DNA of 64,000 bases from Merdivicinus sp050943495. Its GTDB lineage: Bacteria > Bacillota > Clostridia > Oscillospirales > Ruminococcaceae. Shown here piece by piece: positions 26,640 through 35,470 of this stretch. Each line of letters starts with the position of its first letter. Position 1 is the stretch's first letter. The notes under the pieces are model-generated. The model was not told where the DNA came from. It was given only the letters and a program-made list of their open reading frames with translations, and did not search any database. Location: positions 62,001 through 126,000 of the forward strand of contig JBMNPH010000005.1 of the NCBI GenBank assembly GCA_050943495.1. The letters run 5' to 3'. Position numbers and translations under genes: made by a program.

Positions 26640-27078
26640 CCGTGGTCCGGGAGCTGAGTGTTTTCCGAAGGGTGACAGTTGTACCCTTTCCGGGAGTTGA
26701 ACGAACGGTTACTTTGTCCATGAAGGATTGCATGACTGCAAATCCGAGGCCGGCACGCTCACCGGTCTCGCAGGTGGTGAAAAGAGGTTCCATGGCTTGT
26801 GCAATATCCGGAATTCCACAGCCATAGTCTTTGATTTGTATGTAAATCTCACTATCTTCATAAATACGTGCGGTCATCCGAATTTTTCCAAGATTGTGAC
26901 GGTATGCGTGCACAATACAGTTGGTAACCGCTTCGCTGACAGCAGTTTTAATGTCAGCGAGTTCCTCTACGGTGGGATCGAGCTGAGAAAAGAAGGAAGC
27001 CGCCGCGGAACGAGAAAAACTTTCATTAGCGGACCGACTCCAGAAAAGCAAGGTCATTTCGTTGCGTAGTTTTTTCAT
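26620..27078 (-). CDS. spoIIAB: Anti-sigma F factor / serine kinase SpoIIAB
   Basis: The product has 152 residues. ATG 27078 has AAAGGA eight bases upstream; an ATG at 27087 abuts that site and is unlikely. GHKL ATPase features: 'AVSEAVTNCIVHAYR' (N box with catalytic Glu and Asn), 'DYGCGIPD' (G1) and 'GLGFAVMQSFMDKV' (G2). It binds sigma F and phosphorylates SpoIIAA. It lies 13 bases after spoIIAA and its 3' end overlaps sigF. Confidence 0.95.
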   Translation of the reverse strand: MKKLRNEMTLLFWSRSANESFSRSAAASFFSQLDPTVEELADIKTAVSEAVTNCIVHAYRHNLGKIRMTARIYEDSEIYIQIKDYGCGIPDIAQAMEPLFTTCETGERAGLGFAVMQSFMDKVTVRSTPGKGTTVTLRKTLSSRTTDETDDR

Positions 27079-27091
27079 GTCAAACATCCTT

Positions 27092-27400
27092 TCAACTGAT
27101 CGTGATCGGGAGCAGGGATAATCCCGCCAGATTCATCAGCCGTTTAAGCGGTGCTGGCACACGTTCTACCCGAATAGAACCGCCGAGCGACTGCATAAGT
27201 TTATATCGACCCATGATCAAGCCGATTCCACTGGAATCCATAAAGCTTACTCCGCTGAAATCCAGTACCAAAAGCTGCGGCAGAGCACTTTCCACCATGC
27301 GATCAATGGAATCTCGCAGCCCTGCTGCTGAATGATGGTCGATATCGCCACTGATGTGTGCAAATAGCTTGTCCTCCTGAGAGTCATAAGTAACAGGCAT
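27092..27400 (-). CDS. spoIIAA: Anti-anti-sigma factor SpoIIAA
   Basis: The product has 102 residues from ATG 27400, chosen because AGGAGGGG is directly upstream. STAS domain: 'LFAHISGDIDHHSAAGLRDSID' and 'LDFSGVSFMDSSGIGLIMGRYK', where the Ser in 'DSSGIG' is the phosphorylation target of SpoIIAB. Unphosphorylated SpoIIAA releases sigma F in the forespore. First gene of the operon. I looked for a sigma-H promoter upstream but found no convincing match. Confidence 0.95.
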   Translation of the reverse strand: MPVTYDSQEDKLFAHISGDIDHHSAAGLRDSIDRMVESALPQLLVLDFSGVSFMDSSGIGLIMGRYKLMQSLGGSIRVERVPAPLKRLMNLAGLSLLPITIS

Positions 27401-27520
27401 AATACCCCTCCTGCAATCAATTCTTTTCATACAGGATACCTTAAAATTCGCGCAAAATTGGTCGGAATGTGAGGGGAATTTGAATTTTTTACGTAAATTT
27501 TGATTCTGCTTGCTTTTTTC

Positions 27521-27549
27521 TTGATTCTGGACGTTTTTTTTGGTATAAT
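27521..27549 (+). promoter_or_regulatory. Promoter ahead of the polysaccharide locus
   Basis: TTGATT (27521-27526), 17-base spacer and TATAAT (27544-27549). Transcription would begin near 27556 and run straight into the hairpin at 27564-27581. Confidence 0.7.
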
Positions 27550-27563
27550 AGAAAAAAGTATGC

Positions 27564-27589
27564 CCGCCGTTTTAACGGCGGAATTTTTT
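27564..27589 (+). terminator. Leader terminator or attenuator hairpin
   Basis: CCGCCGTT (27564-27571), a two-base centre, AACGGCGG (27574-27581), then AA and TTTTTT. It lies about 10 bases after the expected transcription start and 35 bases before the first glycosyltransferase, so it can stop most transcripts before the locus. Confidence 0.75.
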
Positions 27590-27623
27590 CCAATTTTATC
27601 AAATCACGAAAGGCCTGAATCAA

Positions 27624-28679
27624 TTGGAGACAAAAGTATCAATCGTAATCCCGGCCTATAATGGAGGAGACTTGCTGATTCGAACGCTGGATAGCCTTTG
27701 CTGCCAGACCTTTTCCAATTTTGAAATCATTGTGGTGGATGATGGATCTACCGATGACACTGCACTTCGTCTTGCACAGTATGCGGAAAAAGAGCCGCGG
27801 CTGCGTTGTTTTACAGTGCCGAATGGAGGGCCCGCGCGAGCCCGCAATTTTGGAATCGAGCAGGCACGGGGAGAATATCTGTATCTTTGTGATGCAGATG
27901 ATCTTTCTGAACCGATTTTGCTTGAACGGCTGGTGAAGGAGATGGATCGTGGGGTGCAGCTTGCAGCCTGCGGGTTCATTCAGGAACAGGAAGCGGATGG
28001 CAAGATCAAATCCAGTACGGAATTTCGGGCAGAAGCCGTGCAGACAGAATCCAATGTGGAGTTTCTGCGGGTACTTCCCGGACTGATGCAGAAGCAGCTG
28101 ATGTATGTCAATTGGAATAAAATGTATCGAATGGATATTGTTCGGCGAGAGAAAATAACATTTCCCGAGAAATATGCCAGTTGTGAAGATCGTCTATTTA
28201 ATCTGGCGTATTTTCCTTTTGTGGATCATTTTTCGTTCCTTTCCGAGTGTCTGTTTCATTATTACGTACGGGGAGATTCCAGCTTGGTCAGCCGGTTTCT
28301 TCCGTCCAAATATGAATCGTTGGAACAATTTGACAGTACGCTCAACCGTCTATACGAACAGAACAATCTGCTGACACCAGAAGTACAAGCTGTTAATGCT
28401 CGCATCTTTGTGAAAGGGGTGGTTGCCTGCCTTATTAGCTTGCATCATCCTTCCTGTAAATTGAACCGTAGCGAAAAACATGCTTTTTTACTGGAGATGC
28501 TGCGCAGCGATTCATTGAAGAATGCGTTAGCTCATCTTTCCGGCGGGATATCTTATCAGGTAATCGGCTTAGTTTTGAAAACAAAATCACCGGTATTGGC
28601 AAATATGTTGGGTGGAATAGCCGGATTTGCCGCTAAAAAACTGCCCAGCCTGATTCAAAAAATCAAGCATCGCAACTAG
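27624..28679 (+). CDS. Family 2 glycosyltransferase
   Basis: The product has 351 residues from a TTG start at 27624. The GT-A domain is plain: 'VSIVIPAYNGGDLLIRTLDSL', 'FEIIVVDDGSTDDT', 'NGGPARARNFGIEQARGEYLYLCDADD' with the metal-binding Asp pair, residues 1-about 110. A C-terminal amphipathic region ends with 'KLPSLIQKIKHRN', which may touch the membrane. It is the first gene of the surface polysaccharide cluster and likely transfers a sugar onto a lipid-linked acceptor. The ribosome site (GAAAGG) is weak, and the gene follows an attenuator-like hairpin, so expression may be limited. Confidence 0.88.
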   Translation: METKVSIVIPAYNGGDLLIRTLDSLCCQTFSNFEIIVVDDGSTDDTALRLAQYAEKEPRLRCFTVPNGGPARARNFGIEQARGEYLYLCDADDLSEPILLERLVKEMDRGVQLAACGFIQEQEADGKIKSSTEFRAEAVQTESNVEFLRVLPGLMQKQLMYVNWNKMYRMDIVRREKITFPEKYASCEDRLFNLAYFPFVDHFSFLSECLFHYYVRGDSSLVSRFLPSKYESLEQFDSTLNRLYEQNNLLTPEVQAVNARIFVKGVVACLISLHHPSCKLNRSEKHAFLLEMLRSDSLKNALAHLSGGISYQVIGLVLKTKSPVLANMLGGIAGFAAKKLPSLIQKIKHRN

Positions 28680-28689
28680 GAGGCTGTCC

Positions 28690-29862
28690 ATGAAAACGAA
28701 AGACTTGATCAAAACTGGTAGACAGCTGGCGGGAAAACTGCTGACCTTGATCAACCGGCTTATCCCCAAACGAAAAAATACGATTTTGTTTGTCGGTAAT
28801 GACGGCCTGACCGACAATAGTCGCGCTTTATTCACATATCTAGTGGAAAATGGTTATCCGAAAAAATATCGGATTCTCTGTGCAGTTAAAAACAGTGATC
28901 AGTATGGTTACCTTGCCGGAGAAAATATTCGATTTTTGTCGCTAAAACGAGGCGTATTTTCCTACTTTCGGGCCGGGCATGTTTTTTACTGTAATGGCAC
29001 TTACCCCATCAAACCATCTAAATCTCAGGTAGTTGTAAATCTTTGGCATGGGACACCACTTAAAAAAATTTGTAAACTGGCCCCAAATGTGGCACACTAT
29101 GATTACGACTATTTCACCTATGTGTTGGCTGCTTCGCCAATGTTTGTGCCAATTATGGCGCAGTGCTTTGGAGTGCCGGAAAACCGCGTTTTGTGCTGTG
29201 GACATGCGCGTAATGATATTCTGTTCCGAAAATCGCCGGATGTATTACAAAAACTATCATTGGAAAAAGGCTTTGAAAAGCTTTTGCTCTGGATGCCGAC
29301 TTTCCGGAATTCGTACAATGACTATATTCATGATGGAGGCTGCACAACGAAGACCGGCCTTCCGATTTTTGATACGTTGGATCAGATGGCGGCATTCAAC
29401 GACTGGCTAGTACAACAGCGCGCGGTGATGGTCGTAAAACTGCATCCCATGCAGAAACAGAGTGATATTGCAGATTTTTCTTTTTCCAATATCCGACTGC
29501 TCACCAACCGAGAGATTGAGGCACAAAGAATGCAGCTTTATGAGCTGGTAGCATATGCGGACGCATTGGTGACCGACTACTCCTCGATTTATTTCGATTA
29601 TTTATTGCTGAACCGCCCTATCGGCTTTACCTGTGACGATTTGGAAGCCTACGGCGGCAGCCGGGGATTCGTGGTAGACAATCCGCTGGATTGGATGCCG
29701 GGAATGAAATTGCATAATTATGAAGAATTCCGTACATTTGCGGAGAAAGCACTGGCCGGAGACGATGGGTTTGCCGCAGAGCGGGAACGAGTAAATAAAC
29801 TTGTCAATGCAGACCGGGATGGGCAGAGTGCCGCACATCTGATCCGCCTGCTGAAGCTTTAA
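28690..29862 (+). CDS. CDP-glycerol:polyglycerophosphate glycerophosphotransferase (TagB/TagF-like)
   Basis: The product has 390 residues. The GT-B-like fold carries 'VVVNLWHGTPLKKI' with the catalytic His, 'GHARNDIL', 'LLWMPTFR', 'VVKLHP' and 'ALVTDYSSIYFDYLLLNRPI', all hallmarks of the teichoic-acid glycerophosphotransferase family. An N-terminal basic amphipathic helix may dock on the membrane. It uses CDP-glycerol to add glycerol phosphate; the neighbouring tagD product makes that donor. Whether it adds a single unit (TagB-like) or a chain (TagF-like) is open; at 390 residues it is closer to the short TagB form. Confidence 0.88.
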   Translation: MKTKDLIKTGRQLAGKLLTLINRLIPKRKNTILFVGNDGLTDNSRALFTYLVENGYPKKYRILCAVKNSDQYGYLAGENIRFLSLKRGVFSYFRAGHVFYCNGTYPIKPSKSQVVVNLWHGTPLKKICKLAPNVAHYDYDYFTYVLAASPMFVPIMAQCFGVPENRVLCCGHARNDILFRKSPDVLQKLSLEKGFEKLLLWMPTFRNSYNDYIHDGGCTTKTGLPIFDTLDQMAAFNDWLVQQRAVMVVKLHPMQKQSDIADFSFSNIRLLTNREIEAQRMQLYELVAYADALVTDYSSIYFDYLLLNRPIGFTCDDLEAYGGSRGFVVDNPLDWMPGMKLHNYEEFRTFAEKALAGDDGFAAERERVNKLVNADRDGQSAAHLIRLLKL

Positions 29863-29882
29863 GAATGAAAAGGGTGAACAAA

Positions 29883-30287
29883 ATGCGGAAAGTTATCACA
29901 TATGGAACCTTTGACCTGCTGCACTATGGGCATATCAACCTGCTAAAACGGGCGAAGGAACAGGGCGACTATCTGATTGTTGCTCTTTCGGATGATGAGT
30001 TCAATCGTGGAAAGGGAAAAGAATGCTATTTCCCTTATGAAGTACGCAAACAACTTTTGGAAGCCATCCGCTATGTGGATTTAGTGATTCCGGAAACCTG
30101 TTGGGAACAAAAGATATCGGATGTTAAAGAATTCAAAGTGGATGTTTTTGTTATGGGAGACGATTGGAAAGGGAAATTTGATTTCCTGAAGGATTATTGC
30201 GAAGTCATCTATCTGCCGCGTACTCCCGAGATTTCGACGACCAAGATTAAGCACGATCTGGAATTGCAGGAGAAGAAACATGATTGA
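29883..30287 (+). CDS. tagD: Glycerol-3-phosphate cytidylyltransferase
   Basis: The product has 134 residues, standard length. ATG 29883 follows AAGGGTGA; the ATG at 29865 has no ribosome site. Motifs: 'TYGTFDLLHYGHINLLKRAKEQGD' with the HxGH nucleotidyl-transfer motif, and 'RTPEISTTKIK', the family signature near the end. It makes CDP-glycerol from CTP and glycerol 3-phosphate for the glycerophosphotransferase upstream. It overlaps the next glycosyltransferase by eight bases. Confidence 0.95.
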   Translation: MRKVITYGTFDLLHYGHINLLKRAKEQGDYLIVALSDDEFNRGKGKECYFPYEVRKQLLEAIRYVDLVIPETCWEQKISDVKEFKVDVFVMGDDWKGKFDFLKDYCEVIYLPRTPEISTTKIKHDLELQEKKHD

Positions 30288-31389
30288 GAAAAAGGTGCTG
30301 ATGGGGATTTTGCCGCGCGGCACCAGCGGGAAAATCAGTTATATGATGGAATTATTCCGTCACATGGACCGAGAGAAGTATCATTTTACCTTTTTGGCGG
30401 AATGTCCAGATTCCTACTACGAAAAGGAAATTTTGGCTTCCGGCGGTGAGATCCGGGTGATTACCCCCCGAAGAAAAAATCCGCTGCAGCACAAAAAGGA
30501 TTTAAAACATGTCATGCAGGAGGGCTTTGATGTCTGTCATATTCATTTCACGACAGCAAGCAATCTGGATGCCCTCAAAATTGCGAAAAAAGTAGGAATT
30601 CCGGTCGTGATCGCGCATTCTCACAGTGCAGGAACCGAGGGCAGTCGCCTGGGAGCGATGCTGCATTATTGGAATGCACCCAAAATCCGGAAATATACGA
30701 CCGTACGGTTGGCCTGTTCTAAACTTGCCGGGCAATTTTTGTTTGCTGGGGCGGACTTTTTGGTAGCGAAAAATTCAATTGATACCGCGCGATTTGACTT
30801 TTCGGAGGAAACCCGCACTCGCATGCGGGCAGAACTACAGGTCGAAGGGAAATTTGTCGTAGGGCATATCGGGCGGATTGCAGAGGCCAAAAATCCCCGC
30901 TTTTTGATCGAGACTTTTGCGGAAATTCATCAGCTTCGGCCGGACAGCGTCCTGGTTTATGCGGGACAAGGCCCTCTTCTGGAAGAGATGAAGCAGCTTG
31001 CCGGACAGCTGGGAATTGCGGATGCCGTTCATTTTGTCGGACAGGTTTCCAATCCGCAGGAGTATTTGTGCGCCTTTGATTGTTTTGTGCTGCCCTCCCG
31101 CTTTGAGGGACTTGGGTTTGTTGTTATTGAATCGGTTTGTTCGGGACTGCGGTGCTTTGCCTCGGATGTCATTCCCGAAGAAGCACGGGTCAGTGATTTG
31201 GTAGAACTTTTTTCGCTCTCGGATGATAAAAAAAACCTGGCACAGCGCATTTTGGATCGCTGCGGACAGGATCTTCCGCGAACCGGTTGTACCGATTTAC
31301 TGACAAAGCTTGGTTATGATATTGATTCACAACGCAAGCAAATGGAGGCAATTTATAACGGGTTACTAAAATCATCACGGGAGGATTGA
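30280..31389 (+). CDS. Family 4 glycosyltransferase (GT-B)
   Basis: The product has 369 residues. The N-terminal Rossmann half begins with a 'GTSGKISYMMELFRHMD' loop (a variant of the usual GG.xx) and 'CHIHFTTASNLDALKIAKKVGIPVVIAHSHSAG'. The C-terminal half has 'VGHIGRIAEAKNPRFLIETF', 'LVYAGQGPLLEEM' and 'LPSRFEGLGFVVIESVCSGL', with the conserved acidic residues that bind the nucleotide-sugar. It resembles EpsF/CapJ enzymes of capsule loci. Two bases separate it from the polymerase gene. Confidence 0.9.
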   Translation: MIEKKVLMGILPRGTSGKISYMMELFRHMDREKYHFTFLAECPDSYYEKEILASGGEIRVITPRRKNPLQHKKDLKHVMQEGFDVCHIHFTTASNLDALKIAKKVGIPVVIAHSHSAGTEGSRLGAMLHYWNAPKIRKYTTVRLACSKLAGQFLFAGADFLVAKNSIDTARFDFSEETRTRMRAELQVEGKFVVGHIGRIAEAKNPRFLIETFAEIHQLRPDSVLVYAGQGPLLEEMKQLAGQLGIADAVHFVGQVSNPQEYLCAFDCFVLPSRFEGLGFVVIESVCSGLRCFASDVIPEEARVSDLVELFSLSDDKKNLAQRILDRCGQDLPRTGCTDLLTKLGYDIDSQRKQMEAIYNGLLKSSRED

Positions 31390-31390
31390 A

Positions 31391-33097
31391 ATGGAACATA
31401 CAAAAGCATCATTCCGGCATTATTTTGATATTCTGTTTTCTCATCAGGCGTACCGAATTGTATTGCTCATTTTGGTAACGCTGCGTAGTTCAGCATTGCT
31501 GGCACCTTATGTGGGCCCAACAGTGAAATTTACTTTGATTTGGGCAGTCGTGATTCTGCTGAAGGATCTCTTTACGGAACGGCTGCTGCTGGTGAATCGC
31601 TGGCGGGGATGGCTGTATGTTTTCCTGATTTTATACGGTGTGACAACACTTACCCAATATCCGGTAAGCTTTGCTCGCAATATTGCGATGCTCTGCTATA
31701 TGGCTGTGAACCTGCTTCTGTTTTATTCCTATGATCTTTCCAGAAGTCGGGAAGATGTAAAACGCGAGATTCAAAATCTCTGCCATACGTTTATGGCCGT
31801 TTCATTTGCCACTGCAATTGTCAGTCTGGCTGCATTTGTGCTGAATATTCACTATGCATTCAGTTATACAAGTAGTGGTGTGGAGGAATATAGTTGGGTA
31901 GGATTTTATAGTGGCCGTCTGTGGGGAATCATTTCCAATCCTAATGCGGGCGGCGATCTTGCAGTGCTCAACTTGATTATGATGTTTCTCTGCTTGGTGA
32001 TTGCCGGGAAAGGTGTCACCCGTCTGCAGAAACGCTTTTATATTGTCAACCTCGTTGTACAGTCCGCTATTTTTTTCCTGTCTAACTCCCGTACTGCGTG
32101 GCTGTGTATTCTTTTCTTCATCATGCTCATTCCGTTCCTGTTTATGCTGACCAATTTTCATGAGAAAATTCAGACTATGAGTCTGAAAAAATTGCTGCAG
32201 AAGACAATTGCAGCCGCTTTAGTAGCAATGTTTACTTTTGCCGGACTGGATACTTTTGCAAAGGCAGTTCTCCCGCATCTTGTCATCCCGACCGATTATT
32301 TTAGCCTCCAACTTGCACAGCTGCCCAACAGCAGCCTTTCCGAGGAAGAGGAACCTGTCTTTGAAGAAGCACCTACTGATGTGGTACGCGATGATTATGG
32401 ATATTTTTTGGGTGGTCGTTCTTACTTGTGGCGAGCAGGAGTTGGAATAATCGCGAATCATCCACTGTTCGGAGTCAGTTCGGAAAATGTGGCTGATTAT
32501 GCTGAACAGTATGCTGCCTGGCCCCAATCCTATGAAGAGGCCAAACAGGAATATGAAATAAAGCAGCAGGAATTAGCGGAAACGAAATTAGCGGCTGCGC
32601 GGGAACAGCTCGAAGAGGCACGAGAGAATGGTTGCCGTGATGTTTCAGATTTGGAAAAGACCGTTCGAACGTTGGAAAACACCGAAATTCCGGAGTATGA
32701 ACCCTATTTACCCGGAATCGATGGTGGTCTGCACAATATGCTGATCCAGATTGCAGCATCTTCAGGCTTGCCGGCATTGGCAATTATTATTGTGGTAGCA
32801 GTCAGCTTTTTGGTTTACTTTATCCGGTATATTATTTATGCATTCTCCCGTAAAAAGGTCAATCTGCTAATCCTTTCCATGGGGGCGTTGATTCTGACAT
32901 TATTGGTGCGCAGCATGAGTGAAACCGGATTGATTTATGGAATTTATTATGTTTCCATTATTTTCTGGAGTTTTGTCGGATATACGATTTATTTCATTGA
33001 AAAAGAGACTGCAGGAGATTCCGCATTCCGAAGAGGATCTGAACCGGTATTGGCACGTCTGACCAATAAAATATTTTCCAAAAAGAAAGGCCGGTGA
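31391..33097 (+). CDS. O-antigen ligase/Wzy-like polysaccharide polymerase
   Basis: The product has 568 residues and about 11-12 membrane segments. The Wzy_C type core is seen in 'GRLWGIISNPNAGGDLAVLNLIMMFL' and 'FFLSNSRTAWLCILFFIMLIPF', and after the large outer loop in 'GGLHNMLIQIAASSGLPALAIII', where the His and Asn belong to the conserved set. The outer loop (about residues 315-455) is long and contains a charged stretch ('EEAKQEYEIKQQELAETKLAAAREQLEEARENG') that should form a coiled coil of roughly 45 residues. It would join repeat units outside the membrane. ATG 31391 follows GGGAGG. Overlaps licD-type gene region. Confidence 0.82.
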   Translation: MEHTKASFRHYFDILFSHQAYRIVLLILVTLRSSALLAPYVGPTVKFTLIWAVVILLKDLFTERLLLVNRWRGWLYVFLILYGVTTLTQYPVSFARNIAMLCYMAVNLLLFYSYDLSRSREDVKREIQNLCHTFMAVSFATAIVSLAAFVLNIHYAFSYTSSGVEEYSWVGFYSGRLWGIISNPNAGGDLAVLNLIMMFLCLVIAGKGVTRLQKRFYIVNLVVQSAIFFLSNSRTAWLCILFFIMLIPFLFMLTNFHEKIQTMSLKKLLQKTIAAALVAMFTFAGLDTFAKAVLPHLVIPTDYFSLQLAQLPNSSLSEEEEPVFEEAPTDVVRDDYGYFLGGRSYLWRAGVGIIANHPLFGVSSENVADYAEQYAAWPQSYEEAKQEYEIKQQELAETKLAAAREQLEEARENGCRDVSDLEKTVRTLENTEIPEYEPYLPGIDGGLHNMLIQIAASSGLPALAIIIVVAVSFLVYFIRYIIYAFSRKKVNLLILSMGALILTLLVRSMSETGLIYGIYYVSIIFWSFVGYTIYFIEKETAGDSAFRRGSEPVLARLTNKIFSKKKGR

Positions 33098-33099
33098 AA

Positions 33100-33939
33100 A
33101 TGGTGAGCGAAGAACTCACCCGTGCACTTCAGCTGCAGGGGTTACAAATCGTTTTATTGATCGATTCGATTTGTAAGAAATATGAGATTCCATATTATCT
33201 GTTTTATGGTACAGAACTGGGTGCGATTCGGCATGGCGGATTTATTCCATGGGATGATGATGTGGATATCGTGATGTATCGCAAGGATTTTCAACGTTTT
33301 AAACAGGTTTGGATGCAGGATCAGCCGGAAGGATATTTTTATCAGGATATTAATACAGATCCCAATTATCATGTGAAAATTACAAAAATCCGTAAAAATG
33401 GGACTGCTCTGGTTGAGGGTCCCGTCAAGGATATTGACATGCATCATGGAATTTGGGTGGATATTTTTCCGCTGGATGACTATGTTCAAAATAAATTCCT
33501 GCGTCATATCGGTGAGCTGATTGCGATGTTTGACTATAATGCAGTGCGGCAATATCATCCGGGTGGAATTCGAAATGTATTGTACGGTGTAACGAATGTA
33601 CTGTTCCGCAGTGGCAAAATTTATCGCTGGTGGTTTGAGAAGGTTTTTCCACATTTGAAAAAGGATGACACAATGTGCAGCGATATCAATTCCTATACTT
33701 TAAGTCATCGGTATGATTTTAAGCGAGAATGGTTGGGAAAAGGAAAGCGTATTCCATTTGAGGGGGAGATGCTTCCGGTATCAGAAAATAGCGATGCTAC
33801 TTTGAAAGTCTGCTATGGGGATTACTGGCAGCTTCCGCCGCCGGAAAAACGTATTTCCAATCATCAGCCATATTTTTACTCAGTAGACCGGGAATATCAT
33901 CCCGGAATGGATATTGGGAAGGGGACGCAGCATGGCTAA
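33100..33939 (+). CDS. LicD family phosphotransferase
   Basis: The product has 279 residues. ATG 33100 is preferred (AGAAAGG nine bases upstream) over GTG 33094, which is only three bases from it. LicD signature: 'YYLFYGTELGAIRHGGFIPWDDDVDIVMYRKDFQRF', with the DDDxD nucleotidyltransferase-type metal site, and a C-terminal 'YGDYWQLPPPEKR'. LicD proteins transfer phosphocholine or other CDP-linked groups to surface glycans. No choline kinase or CDP-choline gene is in view, so the group moved could also be ribitol or glycerol phosphate. Confidence 0.88.
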   Translation: MVSEELTRALQLQGLQIVLLIDSICKKYEIPYYLFYGTELGAIRHGGFIPWDDDVDIVMYRKDFQRFKQVWMQDQPEGYFYQDINTDPNYHVKITKIRKNGTALVEGPVKDIDMHHGIWVDIFPLDDYVQNKFLRHIGELIAMFDYNAVRQYHPGGIRNVLYGVTNVLFRSGKIYRWWFEKVFPHLKKDDTMCSDINSYTLSHRYDFKREWLGKGKRIPFEGEMLPVSENSDATLKVCYGDYWQLPPPEKRISNHQPYFYSVDREYHPGMDIGKGTQHG

Positions 33940-35428
33940 ATCAATTGCGGCCAATTCACTTTATAATTTTATTCTGAAATTTTTTCGGTTAATTGTGCCG
34001 CTGCTCGTCAGTTCCCATGTTATTCAGACATTGGATCAGCAGCTATATGCAGAATTTCAAAGTGCGAGTACATGGCTTGATTTTGCATTGATATTCGGTG
34101 TATTCGGCGTAACGGTTTATGGCATTCGGGAAGGAGCAAGAGTCCGGGACGATAAGGAAAAAGCTAAAAAGCTTTTTTCTAGTTTATTTTCTCTTAATTT
34201 GGTGACAAATAGCGTCGTATTATTGATTTATTCTGCGGTTGTATTTTTTTCGTTGGAATCGATCAGTCGTACGATCTATTTGGTTCTTGGACTTAAGCTT
34301 TTTGCCAATATTTTTCTGGTAGAATGGCTTAATGAAGCGATGGAAAACTATCGATTCATTACCATTAAAACAATACTGGTTCGGATTTTTTATGCAGTAC
34401 TGATTTTCGGATTTATTCATGAACCAGATGATGTTGTTCGTTATGTTGTCATTATCATACTCACGGATCTGCTCAATAATCTAGCCAGCTTTTTCTATAT
34501 CAAAAAACGAATGCCTATTTCTTTCCATGATTTGGAAATAAAGAAGCATATAGTTCCGTTAATCAGTATGATGGTAATTTCCAACGTGAATATTTTATAT
34601 ACTCAGTTAGATAAGATGCTGTTGGATGTTACAGTTGGCAGTATGGCGGTAGCAACCTACAAAATTCCCCAGGATATTACCGTAATTATTTCTAATCTGC
34701 TGTCTTCGGTTGTTATGGTGGCAGTGCCGCGGCTAGCGTATTACCATGGAAACGATCAGGAGAATTCCTACCGACAGCTTTTGGATCAAAGTTATCATAG
34801 CTTTATGCTGTTGGTTTTTCCTGCTTGTATGGGTTTTGCATGCCTTGCGCAGGAGATTATGCATGCTTATACAAAAGGAACCGCTTATGATGCTGCGATA
34901 CCGGTTTTGATTTTATTTGCATTTCGTACAGTTGAAAACTCTGTTTATACAGTTTGTGCGAATCAGATTTTCTTTGTGTATAATCAGGAAAAATATCTGA
35001 TTCGAATGCTGTTGATTTGCGGACTGCTGAATGTGGCACTGAATTATACACTGATTGCCACCGGATTCTTTACACCAGTTACAGCAATCGCAACTACCAT
35101 ATTGTCGGAAATTATTCTGATGTGTATTTTGTTCCAGTTTATTCGCAAGCGGTTGAAAATTCCATTTCGATTTTTTACTAAAACTAATGTCAAATATATG
35201 CTGTTATCACTCACATTCATCCCAATTACCCTCGCGGTACGGGGACTGGGGCTGGAGACATCGCTGCAGTCAATTCTTCTTGGTTCATTGCTGACAGCCG
35301 GCATTATTATTGTGATTTGCATGGCACTGTATTTTGGCGTTCTTTTACTGATTCGTGATACGACCATGTGTTTTCTTACTCAGAAAGCCATCCAAATGTT
35401 TTTTGGTCGTTTCCGGCGCAATAAGTAA
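33932..35428 (+). CDS. Wzx-type polysaccharide flippase
   Basis: The product has 498 residues with about 14 membrane segments. ATG 33932 follows AAGGGG and overlaps the end of licD-type gene by eight bases. The opening 'KSIAANSLYNFILKFFRLIVPLLVSSHVIQTL' is the pattern of the Wzx/PST family of the MOP superfamily. It moves undecaprenyl-linked repeat units across the membrane for the Wzy-like polymerase. It is the last gene of the cluster and is followed by a terminator. Confidence 0.9.
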   Translation: MAKSIAANSLYNFILKFFRLIVPLLVSSHVIQTLDQQLYAEFQSASTWLDFALIFGVFGVTVYGIREGARVRDDKEKAKKLFSSLFSLNLVTNSVVLLIYSAVVFFSLESISRTIYLVLGLKLFANIFLVEWLNEAMENYRFITIKTILVRIFYAVLIFGFIHEPDDVVRYVVIIILTDLLNNLASFFYIKKRMPISFHDLEIKKHIVPLISMMVISNVNILYTQLDKMLLDVTVGSMAVATYKIPQDITVIISNLLSSVVMVAVPRLAYYHGNDQENSYRQLLDQSYHSFMLLVFPACMGFACLAQEIMHAYTKGTAYDAAIPVLILFAFRTVENSVYTVCANQIFFVYNQEKYLIRMLLICGLLNVALNYTLIATGFFTPVTAIATTILSEIILMCILFQFIRKRLKIPFRFFTKTNVKYMLLSLTFIPITLAVRGLGLETSLQSILLGSLLTAGIIIVICMALYFGVLLLIRDTTMCFLTQKAIQMFFGRFRRNK

Positions 35429-35430
35429 AG

Positions 35431-35467
35431 AAAAATACCTGCCCTTTAAGAGGACAGGTATTTTTTA
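35431..35467. terminator. Terminator after the polysaccharide locus
   Basis: AATACCTGCCC and GGACAGGTATT form a stem with one mismatch, loop TTTAAGA, followed by TTTTTT at 35461-35466. It lies between convergent genes and may serve both. Confidence 0.85.
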
Positions 35468-35470
35468 TTT

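Noticed and set aside
27400..27520. Sigma-H promoter for the spoIIA operon
   Set aside because: AAGG-like and GAAT-like elements near 27407-27430 are only eight bases apart, too short for a sigma-H promoter. The operon likely has one, but I cannot locate it here.
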